A stretch of DNA of 64,000 nt, taken from positions 558,001 through 622,000 of the forward strand of contig CAVZZP010000004.1 of assembly GCA_963779765.1 (NCBI GenBank), read 5' to 3'. Source of the stretch: Silicimonas sp963779765. Lineage in GTDB: Bacteria > Pseudomonadota > Alphaproteobacteria > Rhodobacterales > Rhodobacteraceae. The translations under genes were made by a program, and so were the position numbers. Positions 45,819 to 61,556 of this stretch are shown piece by piece (positions within the stretch are counted from its first letter, which is position 1; each line of letters begins with the position of its first letter). The notes below the pieces were generated by a model. That model saw only the letters and a list, made by a program, of their open reading frames with translations. It did no database searches and was not told the DNA's origin.

Positions 45819-46679
45819 ATTTTCTCTTTCTGCACCGACCCTTCCGCGATCGACGGCCTGAACTGGCTGGCCTGCTATCTGACGACCGGAAAGCACATGG
45901 CCGCCTACCTGTCGATCCTGACGGTGCTCGTCCTTCTGGCCATTACGGCCCCGGCCTCGATGGCCTTCGGCTTCGCCGGGGCGGTCGCGGCGCGCAGCCG
46001 GATCGCGCCACTGCGGTGGTTGGGACAGGGCTATACCGCCATCGTGCGCGGCGTGCCCGACATCGTCTTCTTCCTGTTCTTCGTCTTCGCGCTCGACCAG
46101 GGGCTGGAATGGATGCGACACCAGGCCTTCTGTCCCGACTGGACCGAGCCGGTGCGGCGCGGCAGCGACTTCGTCGTCTGTCCGCAGGCCAAGCTACCGC
46201 TCTCGACCTCGCCGCAGTGGGTCCACGAGACCTACAACTTCTTCATCGCCGTCCTGACCTTCGCCATCGTCTTCGGCGCTTTCGCGGCGAACGTCCTGTA
46301 TGGCGCAATGCGAGCTGTCCCCCGCGCACAGCTCGAGTCGGCCGAGGCCTACGGCCTGTCCGAACGGCAGACGTTCTGGCGCATCCTCGTGCCGCAGATG
46401 TGGGTCTATGCCCTGCCGGGCCTGTCGAACCTCTGGCAGATCCTCGTGAAAGCGACGCCGCTGCTATTCCTTCTGGGCGTCGAGGATATCGTCTACTGGG
46501 CACGCGAACTGGGAGGGACCAAGGGGGCGATGTTCGAGTACCCGCATCCCGACTGGCGGCTCTGGTATTTCCTGGCGCTCCTCGTCTTCTACCTGGCGCT
46601 CACGCAGGTGTCCGAAGTCGCCTTCCGTCGCCTGAACCGCCGCCTGTCGCACGGCCAATCCCTGGGGCACGCGACATGA
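45819..46679 (+). CDS. Amino-acid ABC transporter permease (start codon unusual)
   Basis: About 260-287 residues, five to six helices, with the EAA-type loop AEAYGLSERQTFWRILVPQM. Family similarity appears to begin before the first ATG (45897): the in-frame stretch FSFCTDPSAIDGLNWLACYL and LTTGKHM lies upstream and looks coding. No ATG, GTG or TTG opens it; ATT at 45819, nine bases after GGAG, is the only plausible start, or an indel hid the true one. A cytoplasmic-side or periplasmic insertion (residues ~75-120) holds two cysteines. Confidence 0.85.
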   Translation: MFSFCTDPSAIDGLNWLACYLTTGKHMAAYLSILTVLVLLAITAPASMAFGFAGAVAARSRIAPLRWLGQGYTAIVRGVPDIVFFLFFVFALDQGLEWMRHQAFCPDWTEPVRRGSDFVVCPQAKLPLSTSPQWVHETYNFFIAVLTFAIVFGAFAANVLYGAMRAVPRAQLESAEAYGLSERQTFWRILVPQMWVYALPGLSNLWQILVKATPLLFLLGVEDIVYWARELGGTKGAMFEYPHPDWRLWYFLALLVFYLALTQVSEVAFRRLNRRLSHGQSLGHAT

Positions 46680-46681
46680 CC

Positions 46682-47092
46682 TCAGTTGAAGGCGATCACC
46701 GCGCAGACGACCGCGACGAAGGACATCAGCGCCGAGGTCTTGCCGAGCTTCTCCATCAGCGCCGCATCCGGCGGGACGCCTGCGCGCCGTGCCTTCGCGG
46801 CGACCGAGGCCGACCCGAAGATCAGCGCTGTCAGGACGATCGCCGCGACAAGCTTGAGGGAGAAGGCAAGACCAAGCGCCAGCGTGCCATACTCGATCCA
46901 GACCAGCAGAAGCCCCGTCAGCCAGAGAAGCGCGACAGCGATCATGCCGAAGGTCTTGAACAGCTTCAGGACCGATACGACCTGCGCCGTGGGCGGTCCC
47001 TCGGCGCCCGACATCAGGATGCCCGTGCCCATCCCGCCGACGGATCCCAGGATCAGCGCGTAAAGGTGGACGACCTTCAGAACGATCAGCAT
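46682..47092 (-). CDS. Small four-helix membrane protein, antisense inside the ABC operon
   Basis: A 136-residue protein with four hydrophobic segments (VVHLYALILGSVGGMGTGIL; FGMIAVALLWLTGLLLV; LALGLAFSLKLVAAIVLTAL; ALMSFVAVVCAVIAF). A conserved-looking His in KVVHLYALILG resembles CopD/DUF2269-type membrane proteins, but I do not assign it. It lies between the two permease genes on the opposite strand, 2 bp from the stop of the first. Confidence 0.65.
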   Translation of the reverse strand: MLIVLKVVHLYALILGSVGGMGTGILMSGAEGPPTAQVVSVLKLFKTFGMIAVALLWLTGLLLVWIEYGTLALGLAFSLKLVAAIVLTALIFGSASVAAKARRAGVPPDAALMEKLGKTSALMSFVAVVCAVIAFN

Positions 47093-47166
47093 CGGCGGAC
47101 CCTCCCCGTCGGCGCGAGATTAGCCGCGCCGCGCCACGACGCAAGCGCCGCGCAAAGGCATTCCGC

Positions 47167-47991
47167 ATGAGCTGCCTCGACACCCTCGCCAGCTACGGGC
47201 TTCGCTCGCTTGGCTTCGGTGAAAGGCTTCTGCCGCGCGCGGATTTCACCCTCTGCGACCAGGTCGTGCTGATCGGCTCGGGGATGCTGTGGAACATCTA
47301 CTTCGGCGCGCTGGCCCTGATGCTGGGCTTCTTCCTCGCCACCGCCATCGCCGTGGGAAAGCTCTCGCGCAATGCCCTGATCCGGAAACCCTGTGAGTGG
47401 TTCGTCTTCGTCTTCCGGGGCTCGCCGCTGTTCATCCAGTTCTTCCTGGCCTACGAGGCCTTCGTCCTTTTGCCCAAGGAGGGCATCGAGATCTTTGGCA
47501 TCACCGCCGAGACGCGCTGGCTGACGCGGGCCTGGGCGGGCGCGCTGGTCGTGCTTTTCCTCAACACCTCCGCCTACTCGGCCGAGATCTTCTACGGTGC
47601 GCTGCGTGCCGTCCCGAAAGGCGATGTCGAGGCGGCCGACGCCTATGGCCTGTCGGGCTTCGCGCGCTTCCGCCGCATTACCTTCCCGACCATGCTGCGG
47701 CTCGCCTGGCCAGCCTACACCAACGAGGCGATCTTTCTCTTCCACGCCACGACGCTCGTCTTCTTCTCCGGCTTCCCGGCCTGGCAGCAACAAGGCGACG
47801 CGCTTTACTATGCGAAGTATTTCGCGGACAAGACGTTCAATCCATTCGTCCCCTACCCGATCGTGGCGGTGTTCTTCATCCTGCTGACGCTCTGCGTGAT
47901 CCAGGTCTTCTCGATGGCCAACGCGCGGCTCAACCGGCACATGCCGGACCGGGCGGGACGCATCCGCTACAGACCGAAAGTGATCCGGTGA
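47167..47991 (+). CDS. Amino-acid ABC transporter permease
   Basis: A 274-residue inner-membrane permease with five helices. FVFRGSPLFIQFFLAYEAFV is the family N-terminal cytoplasmic motif, and the EAA loop is EAADAYGLSGFARFRRITFP. It pairs with the permease at 45819-46679 and the ATPase at 44114. Despite the intervening antisense gene, orientation and family keep it in the same functional set. It ends 3 bp before the next gene. Confidence 0.93.
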   Translation: MSCLDTLASYGLRSLGFGERLLPRADFTLCDQVVLIGSGMLWNIYFGALALMLGFFLATAIAVGKLSRNALIRKPCEWFVFVFRGSPLFIQFFLAYEAFVLLPKEGIEIFGITAETRWLTRAWAGALVVLFLNTSAYSAEIFYGALRAVPKGDVEAADAYGLSGFARFRRITFPTMLRLAWPAYTNEAIFLFHATTLVFFSGFPAWQQQGDALYYAKYFADKTFNPFVPYPIVAVFFILLTLCVIQVFSMANARLNRHMPDRAGRIRYRPKVIR

Positions 47992-47994
47992 CTT

Positions 47995-49323
47995 ATGAAG
48001 GACTGGCTTAGATCCCGACCCGACATCCGCATGATCTCGACCGCCGTGGCCGACCTGAACGGGCAGGCGCGCGGCAAGCGGATGCCCTCGGGCTTTGGCG
48101 CGAAAGCCTTGGATGACGGGGTGCGGATGCCGCTGTCCGCGCTAAACGTCGACATCTGGGGCGACGACATCGAGAATAGCCCGCTCGTGTTCGAGTCCGG
48201 CGACCGTGACGGCGTGCTGCGCCCGACCGACCGGGGCTTCGTCACCACGCCCTGGCTCGATGCGCCCTCGGCCATGCTTCCGATGTGGATGTTCACCGAC
48301 GAGGGCGGCCCCTTCCGCGGCGACCCCCGCCATGCGCTCGACGCCGTCCTGTCGCGCTACCGCGAGCGCGGCCTCGACGTCGTCTGCGCGACCGAACTCG
48401 AGTTCTTCCTGATCGACGACAGCGAAGAGGTCCTGCGCCCGCCCAGGTCGCCGCGTTCGGGCAAGCGCCGGCTGGGCGGCGAGATCCTGTCCCTCCGCGC
48501 GCTCGACAGCTTCGACAGCTTCTTCTCCCAGCTCTACGATGCCTGCGAGGAGATGGACATTCCCGCCGAGACCGCCATTTCCGAAGCTGGTCTGGGACAA
48601 TACGAGATCAACCTGATCCACGGCCCCGCGCTGCGCGCCGCCGACGACGCCTGGCTTTTCAAGCTTCTCATCAAGGGTCTGGCGCGCAAGCACGACTTCG
48701 CCGCCAGCTTCATGGCCAAGCCCTATCGCGACACCTCGGGCAACGGGATGCACGTCCACTTCTCGCTTCTCGAAGATGGCCGCAATGTCTTCGACGACGG
48801 CAGCAAGCGCGGCACCGACATGCTGCGCCACGCCGTCGCTGGATGCCTTGCGGCGATGCCGCCCTCGACACTGGTCTTCGCGCCCCACGCCAACAGCTAC
48901 GAACGCCTCGTCCCCGAAGCTCACGCGCCCACGGGCGTCGCCTGGGCCTACGAAAACCGGACCGCCGCGATCCGCATTCCCTCCGGCCCTCACTCGGCCC
49001 GGCGGATCGAGCATCGCGTCGCGGGCGGCGACACCAACCCCTACCTGATCCTCGCCGCCATTCTCGGCGCGGCCCTCATCGGCATCGAAGACGAGATGGA
49101 GCCGCCCGAGCCGATCACCGGCAATGCCTACGAGCGCGACCTCGAGCAAATCCCCACGACCTGGGAGGATGCGATCAAGCAATTCGAGGAAAGCCCGCTG
49201 ATGAAGCGGATCCTGCCGCCCGAGCTGATCCGGAACTACGTGATGACCAAGCGGCAGGAGGTGGCCGAACTGGACGGCATGACCGAGGCCGAACAGACGG
49301 ATCTCTACCTCGACAGCGTATGA
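47995..49323 (+). CDS. Glutamine synthetase-family protein (gamma-glutamyl-amine ligase type)
   Basis: A 442-residue GS-fold enzyme. The metal/ATP glutamate motif is ATELEFFLID, the second is EAGLGQYEINL, then GNGMHVHFSLLEDG and the Arg loop AYENRTAAIRIPSG, ending near GGDTNPYLILAAILGAAL. It resembles gamma-glutamylputrescine synthetases (PuuA group) more than GlnA, lacking the adenylylation-loop tyrosine. It presumably ligates glutamate to the amine or amino acid imported by the upstream ABC system. Confidence 0.9.
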   Translation: MKDWLRSRPDIRMISTAVADLNGQARGKRMPSGFGAKALDDGVRMPLSALNVDIWGDDIENSPLVFESGDRDGVLRPTDRGFVTTPWLDAPSAMLPMWMFTDEGGPFRGDPRHALDAVLSRYRERGLDVVCATELEFFLIDDSEEVLRPPRSPRSGKRRLGGEILSLRALDSFDSFFSQLYDACEEMDIPAETAISEAGLGQYEINLIHGPALRAADDAWLFKLLIKGLARKHDFAASFMAKPYRDTSGNGMHVHFSLLEDGRNVFDDGSKRGTDMLRHAVAGCLAAMPPSTLVFAPHANSYERLVPEAHAPTGVAWAYENRTAAIRIPSGPHSARRIEHRVAGGDTNPYLILAAILGAALIGIEDEMEPPEPITGNAYERDLEQIPTTWEDAIKQFEESPLMKRILPPELIRNYVMTKRQEVAELDGMTEAEQTDLYLDSV

Positions 49324-49342
49324 CCGTGGCGGGCCTCCGGCC

Positions 49343-50008
49343 TCAGTGATTGCCCGTGGGCCAACCCTCCATCAGACCAAGCATCGGCCCAACTCCGAGC
49401 GTCTGGTCGACCGTGCCGCGATAAAGCATCTCGATGGCCACATAGAGCAGCACGGCAAGACCCAACCACGAGATCCAGGGAAACCGCGAGAGCAGCTTCA
49501 TGATGAGCGTCGCCGCGAAGGCCATCAGAAGGATGGCGAGGCCAAGGCCCAGGATCAGCATGACCTCGTCGCCATCCGCGATCGCTGCGACCGCCAGCAC
49601 GTTGTCGAGCGACATCGACACGTCGGCCACCGCGATGGACAAGAGCGCCTGGCGCAGGCTGCGGCGGGGCGCGCCGGTATAGCCCGCCTGCGGATCGTCC
49701 GCCGCGCCCATGCTCTCGGCCGCTGCGTCCTCGGTGCCTGCGCGGATCTCGACGAAAAGCCGCCAGCACACCCAGAGAAGCAGAAGCGACCCGATGAACA
49801 GCAGACCTTTCACGTCCAGAAGGCTGGTGGCCACCACCGCGAAGAGGATCCTCAGCCCCGCCGCCATGACCATGCCATAGAGGATGGCCTTCTTTCTCAG
49901 GTCCGGGCTCAGGCTTGCCGCTGCCATGCCGATGATGAGCGCGTTGTCTCCCGACAGGATGAGATCGGCGACGACGATCTTCCCGGAGTCCAGAAGCATT
50001 TCGATCAT
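49343..50008 (-). CDS. TerC-family integral membrane protein (YjbE type)
   Basis: A 221-residue protein with seven helices. The TerC signature is ADLILSGDNALIIGMAAASL near the N-terminus, repeated as AVADVSMSLDNVLAVAAIAD in the second half, each with the acidic residues typical of metal-ion (Mn2+) exporters of this family. A cytosolic loop of ~35 residues separates the halves. The 264 bp between it and the PKS gene at 50273 are AT-richer and hold no gene, so they likely contain the promoters of both. Confidence 0.88.
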   Translation of the reverse strand: MIEMLLDSGKIVVADLILSGDNALIIGMAAASLSPDLRKKAILYGMVMAAGLRILFAVVATSLLDVKGLLFIGSLLLLWVCWRLFVEIRAGTEDAAAESMGAADDPQAGYTGAPRRSLRQALLSIAVADVSMSLDNVLAVAAIADGDEVMLILGLGLAILLMAFAATLIMKLLSRFPWISWLGLAVLLYVAIEMLYRGTVDQTLGVGPMLGLMEGWPTGNH

Positions 50009-50272
50009 GCGGGCGGGTCGTCCTCTGCGGTCCTCGCGCCATGCATGGTCCCCGCCGCAGGGAACTGCAAGGTCGCCCCGGATCACGCCCCTTTCACGAA
50101 GCGGATCGGCGCCCGGCGTTCTAATCCCATGATTAGGGGCCGCTTTTGTCGGACCTGTGTCTCTGTGACGACTTTTCCCCTTTTGTGGACGGTGTTTGTT
50201 CCATTTCCGCCCGACTTTGGTTTCAATGTTTGGTAAGATGATTCTCGGTTGATTTATTGAGTGTGGGAAAGC

Positions 50273-56725
<6,453 letters not shown>

Positions 56726-56863
56726 TCCTTGCTTCGCGACGCGACGCGACCATTCGGCAACGTCGCGGATTTCTGACCTGCAGGGGCTTCCCCGGATGTG
56801 GCGCGGACCATAGGGTCGCGCCGTTCCGGGTGGGGTTTTTTTGACCGGAGGGAGTAAGAGGTG

Positions 56864-59800
56864 ATGGCGTTCGACTGCCTGCTGGCTGGCAACGACAACC
56901 TGACGATTCAGTGCGGCGCGATGTGTCTCGACGCCGGTCATCGGATCCGCGCCGTCCTCACCCACGATCCCCGCGTCGCCGCATGGGCCGATAAAGCCGG
57001 GCTGCCGGTCGCGGCCACCGACGAGGCGATGGTCGCACTCCTGGCCGGAGACCGCGTCGACTGGTTCCTCTCGGTCGCCAACACCGACATGCTGTCCGAC
57101 GCCGTGCTTGGCCTCCGCCCGGAAGGGCGCGGTCAACTTCCACGACGGCCCGCTGCCGCGCTACGCCGGTCTCAACGCGCCGGTCTGGGCGATCCTGAAC
57201 GGCGAAACGACCCACGGCATCACCTGGCACCTGATCGAAGGCGCCGTCGACGAGGGCCGCATCCTCGTCCAGCGTCAGGTCAACGTCACCGACAGCGACA
57301 CAGCGCTGACGCTGAACGCCCGCTGCTTCGCCGCAGCCATCGAAAGCTTCGACGAGGTGCTGGACGCGCTCGCCACAGGCGCGCCGCAGGTTTACGAGCA
57401 GGACCTCTCGCAGCGCACCTACTTCGGACGCCACGACCGTCCGGCGGGCAGCGGCGTCCTCGATCCGTCGCAACCGGCCGCCGATCTCGCCCGCATCGTC
57501 CGCGCGCTGAACCACGGCGACTACCGCAACCCCGTCGCCACGGCGAAGCTGATGATCGGCAGCCGCATGATCCTCGTCCGCGAGGCCGAGGTGACGGAGG
57601 GCTCCGGCGCACCGGGACAGATCGTCGACTCCGGCGAAGGTTGGCTGACGCTGGCGACCGGCGCAGGCCGACTGCGTCTTTCCGGTCTCAGCGACCCGCT
57701 CGGCGCGCCCCTCGTCCTGCCCGTGGCACCCGGCACGACCGTTTCGGCCCCCGACATCGACGCCGCCATCGCCGAGGTCGTGCGCGCCGAGGGCCGCTGG
57801 ATGCGCCGCCTCGCCGACTATCGCCCGGCACTCTGGTGCGCGGACACCGGCGCCTCCGGCCAGTGGTCCGAGACGCTCGACGGCCTCGACGCCGACAGCG
57901 CCGCGCTGGCCTTTGCACTGATCGTCGCGGCGCGTGCCGGCAGCACCGCCGTCGACCTTGCACACGTCGCCCCCGCCGCGCCCGGCCTGTCGCCGTGGCG
58001 CCCGCTCCGCGCCGACCCCGAGGGCGCGCTCGGCACGCGCCGCCGCAGCCTTCCGCGCCGCCCTCGATGACGCCCGCACCGACCCGGGCTTCGCCACCGA
58101 CCTGCCCGCGCGCTGCCCGGATCTGTCCGAGCGTCGCCTGCCCGACGCCGCGATCTCGGACGCCGGAGCGATACCCGGCCCTGCCCTGACGCTGACCCTC
58201 GACGGCACGCCCACGTTCCACGCCGACCTCGCACGGATCTCCGAGGCCGAGGCCAGGCTTTTCGCCGCGCGCATCCGCCATCTCGCCGACGCCCTTCACG
58301 CGACCGATGACACGACCCCGGTCGCCGACCTGCCGATCCTGCCCGAGGCCGAGCGCCGCCTCGTGCTTCAGGACTGGAACGCCACCGCGACCGACTATGC
58401 CACCGGCGATGTCCGTCCACGGCTCTTCGAGGCCCAGGTCCGCGCCCGCCCCGACGCCACCGCGCTGGTCTTCGAAGGCGAAAGCGCTGACCTACGCCGA
58501 GCTCGAACGCCCGCGCCAACCGCGTCGCCCACGTCCTGCGGGACATGGGCGTGGACCGAAGGCACGCCGGTCGGCCTCTACGTGCCGCCGCTCGCTCGAC
58601 CTCGTGGTCGCGCGCGCTCGGCATCCTCAAGGCGGGCGGCGCCTACGTGCCGCTCGACCCGGCCTATCCCGCCGACCGCATCGCGCTCTACATCGAGGAC
58701 AGCGACGACGCCGGTCATCGTCACGGCGAGACCGCCCTGGCCGCTGCCGAACGCTCGGCCGAGGTGCTGACCATCGACGCCGACCCGCGGCTCGCCGCCG
58801 CGCCCGACACCGATCCCGGCGTCACGGCGCGCGCCCCGAGAGCCTCGCCTACATGATCTACACCTCCGGCTCCACCGGCCGGCCCAAGGGCGTGATGGTC
58901 GAGCATCGCAACGTCGCGAACTTCTTCGCCGGCATGGACGCGCGCATTCCGCACGAGCCGGGCGGCGTCCTGGCTGGCCGTCACCTCGCTGTCCTTCGAC
59001 ATCTCGGTGCTGGAGCTGTTCTGGACCCTCGCGCGCGGCTTCAAGCGTGGTGCTCTCGGGCGAGGACCGCAGCTGGTCGCGGGCGCGGTGCGGATCCGAC
59101 GCCCGTCGCGGGCGGCATGGACTTCAGCCTGTTCTACTGGGGCAACGACGACGGCGTCGGGCCGCGACAAGTACCGCCTGCTGCTGGAAGGCGCGAAGTT
59201 CGCCGACGACCACGGCTTCACCGCCGTCTGGACGCCCGAGCGGCACTTCCACGCCTTCGGCGGCCTCTATCCGAACCCCTCGGTCACCGGCGCGGCCGTG
59301 GCGGCGGTCACGCAGAACATCGGCGTCCGCGCCGGGTCCTGCGTCGCGCCCCTGCACCACCCCGCCCGCATCGCCGAGGAATGGGCGGTCATCGACAACC
59401 TGACCGAACGGCCGCGTCGGCCTCGCCATCGCCTCGGGCTGGCAGCCGGACGACTTCGTCCTGCGCCCCGAGAACACGCCGCCCGCACAACAAGCCCGCG
59501 ATGTTCGCGCGCCATCGAGCGATCTGCGCAGGCTCTGGGCGCGGCGAGGCGGTGGAGTATCGACCAAGGCGGACGGCACCACCGTGTCGCCGTGGTCACG
59601 CAGCCGCGCCCGGTCTCGACGGAGCTGCCGGTCTGGGTCACCACCGCCGGCAACCCCGAGACCTGGCGCGAGGCCGGGCCAGATCGGCGCCAACGTCCTG
59701 ACCCACCTGCTCGGCCAGACGCGTCGACGAGGTCGGCCGAGAAGATCGCGCATCTACCACGCAGGCCCTGCGCGAGGCCGGGCACGATCCGGCGGACTTC

Positions 59801-61477
59801 ACGGTCACGCTGATGCTGCACACCTACCTCGCCGCCGACCGCGAGGCGGCGCGCGAGATCGCGCGCGAGCCGATGAAGGACTACCTGCGCTCGCGCCGCG
59901 GGCTGATCAAGCAGTACGCCTGGGCCTTCCCGGCCTTCAAGCAGCCCGCCGGGCGTCGACAGCGCCGATGCAGATCGACCTCGCCGGCGCTCGACGCCGA
60001 AGAGATGGAGGCGATCCTCGACTTCGCCTTCGAGCGCTATTTCGAGCGATTCGGGCCTGTTCGGCACCGTCGAGGACGCCTGGCCCGCGGGTCGAGAGCT
60101 CAAGGCGCATCGGCGTCGACGAGGTCGCCTGCCTGATCGACTACGGCATCGCAGCGCCAGACCGGTGCTCGACGGCCTGCGCCCCCTGGCCGAGGTCGCT
60201 GCGCCGCGCCAACGACGGGTCACGCGCCGAGGACGATTGGTCCATCGCCGCGCAGATCGTGCGGCACGGCGTCACCCACCTGCAGTGCACGCCCTCGATG
60301 GCGCGGATGCTGGTCGTCGAACGACGAGGCGCGCGCCGCGCTGTCGCGCGTCAAGCACCTGATGATCGGGCGGCGAGGCGCTGCCGGGCACGCTGGTGGC
60401 CGAGCTGGCCGGGTCACCGGGCGCGACGATCACCAACATGTACGGCCCGACCGAGACGACGATCTGGTCCACGACCGCCGCGGCCACGCGCGGACGAGGC
60501 CACGGTCGGCATCGGCACGCCCGATCGCCAACACCCGGCTCTACGTGCTGGACGACGCGTGCGGCCCGTGCCCGTGGGCGTCGACGGGCGAGCTCTGGAT
60601 CGGCGGCGCCGGCGTCGACGCGCGGCTACTGGCAGCGCGACGACCTGACGGCCGAGCGGTTCGCGCCCGACCCGTTCGCGGCGGACGAGCGGATGTACCG
60701 CACCGGCGACCTCGTGCGCTGGCGCGCCGACGGCAAGCTCGACTTCCTCGGCCGCGCCGACCACCAGGTGAAGATGCGCGGCTACCGCATCGAACTGGGC
60801 GAGATCGAGGCCGCGCTCGAGGCCGACGCCTCGGTGCGCCAGGCCGTGGTCACCGCCGAGCCCGACGCGAGCGGCGTGCCGCAACTCGCCGCCTACGTCA
60901 TGGGCGAGGCCGATACGAGGCCGCCCTCCGCACCCGCCTCACCGCCGAGCTTCCGGCCCACATGGTGCCTGCGCGGATGTTCACGCTCGACGCCTTCCCG
61001 CTGACGCCGAACCGCAAGGTCGACCGCAAGGCCCTTCCCGCCGCCGTGAAGGCCAGGGCCGAGGCGAAGCCCGTGCCGAAAGCGGTGCAGCCTGCCGCCG
61101 CCAATGCGCCCACGGCACCCGCCGAAGGGGTCCGCCTCGACCGTCGCGCGCTGCTGGAAACAGTCGGCGGCGTCTGGTCCGAGATCCTGGGCGTCGGCCC
61201 GATCCAGCCCGGCGACAACTTCTTCGACCTCGGCGGCCACTCGCTGCTGGCGGTCGAGGCGCACCGGGCGCTGCGTGCGAAACTGGGCCTCAAGGCCCTG
61301 TCCATCGCCGACATCTTCCGCGCGCCCACGCTCTCGGGCCTCGTCCAGCGGATCGAAACGCTTTCGGGCGGTGGCGATGGCCCGAAGCCGAGCCAGCCCT
61401 CGCCGGAAGCCGAATCTGCAAGTGCCGCCAGCATGGCCGACGCCCGCCGCGCCCTCCGTCAGCGCCGGGGAAGCTGA
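56864..61477 (+). CDS. Single-module NRPS: formyltransferase, condensation remnant, adenylation with embedded luciferase-like monooxygenase, PCP (many frameshifts)
   Basis: About 1,530 residues after repair. Residues 1-300 are a methionyl-tRNA-formyltransferase-like domain (NFHDGPLPRYAGLNAPVWAI, at 57135; GITWHLIEGAVDEGRIL). Then ~190 residues resembling the end of a condensation domain (LPILPEAERRLVLQDWN). The adenylation domain has YMIYTSGSTGRPKGVMVEH (58850) and SFDISVLELFW (59000), is interrupted by a flavin luciferase-like domain (59115-60180), and resumes with NMYGPTETTIWS (60437), YRTGDLVRW and HQVKMRGYRIELGEIE. PCP: FFDLGGHSLLAVEA (Ser 61241). GGAGGGAG precedes the ATG. Frameshifts are dense between 58.4 and 60.9 kb. 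Confidence 0.9.
59115..60180 (+). other. Embedded luciferase-like monooxygenase domain (MupA/Atu3671-type) within the adenylation domain
   Basis: Runs from MDFSLFYWGNDDG through FADDHGFTAVWTPERHFHAF, GLYPNPSVTGAAVAAVTQNI, VRAGSCVAPLHHPARIAEEW, LAIASGWQPDDFVLRPENT, LPVWVTTAGNPETWREAGQI and GVDEVACLIDYGIA. These are the FMN-binding and core motifs of the natural-product luciferase-like monooxygenase subgroup. The domain sits between adenylation motifs A4 and A5. It likely oxygenates the carrier-bound or activated substrate; the reaction cannot be stated from sequence. Confidence 0.85.
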
Positions 61478-61480
61478 AAG

Positions 61481-61554
61481 CCCCGGACTTGATCCGGGGC
61501 CCCGAGCCGCAAGCGCCGCGCCAAGCCCTGCGAGGCCCCGGATCCGGTCCGGGG
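61481..61554. repeat. Two copies of a CCCCGGA-TCCGGGG palindrome
   Basis: CCCCGGACTTGATCCGGGG (61481-61499) and CCCCGGATCCGGTCCGGGG (61536-61554) flank a short GC-rich spacer at the convergent ends of the NRPS and the lipoprotein gene. They form strong hairpins without a U-run and resemble short interspersed palindromes common in Rhodobacterales intergenic regions. Confidence 0.65.
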
Positions 61555-61556
61555 CG

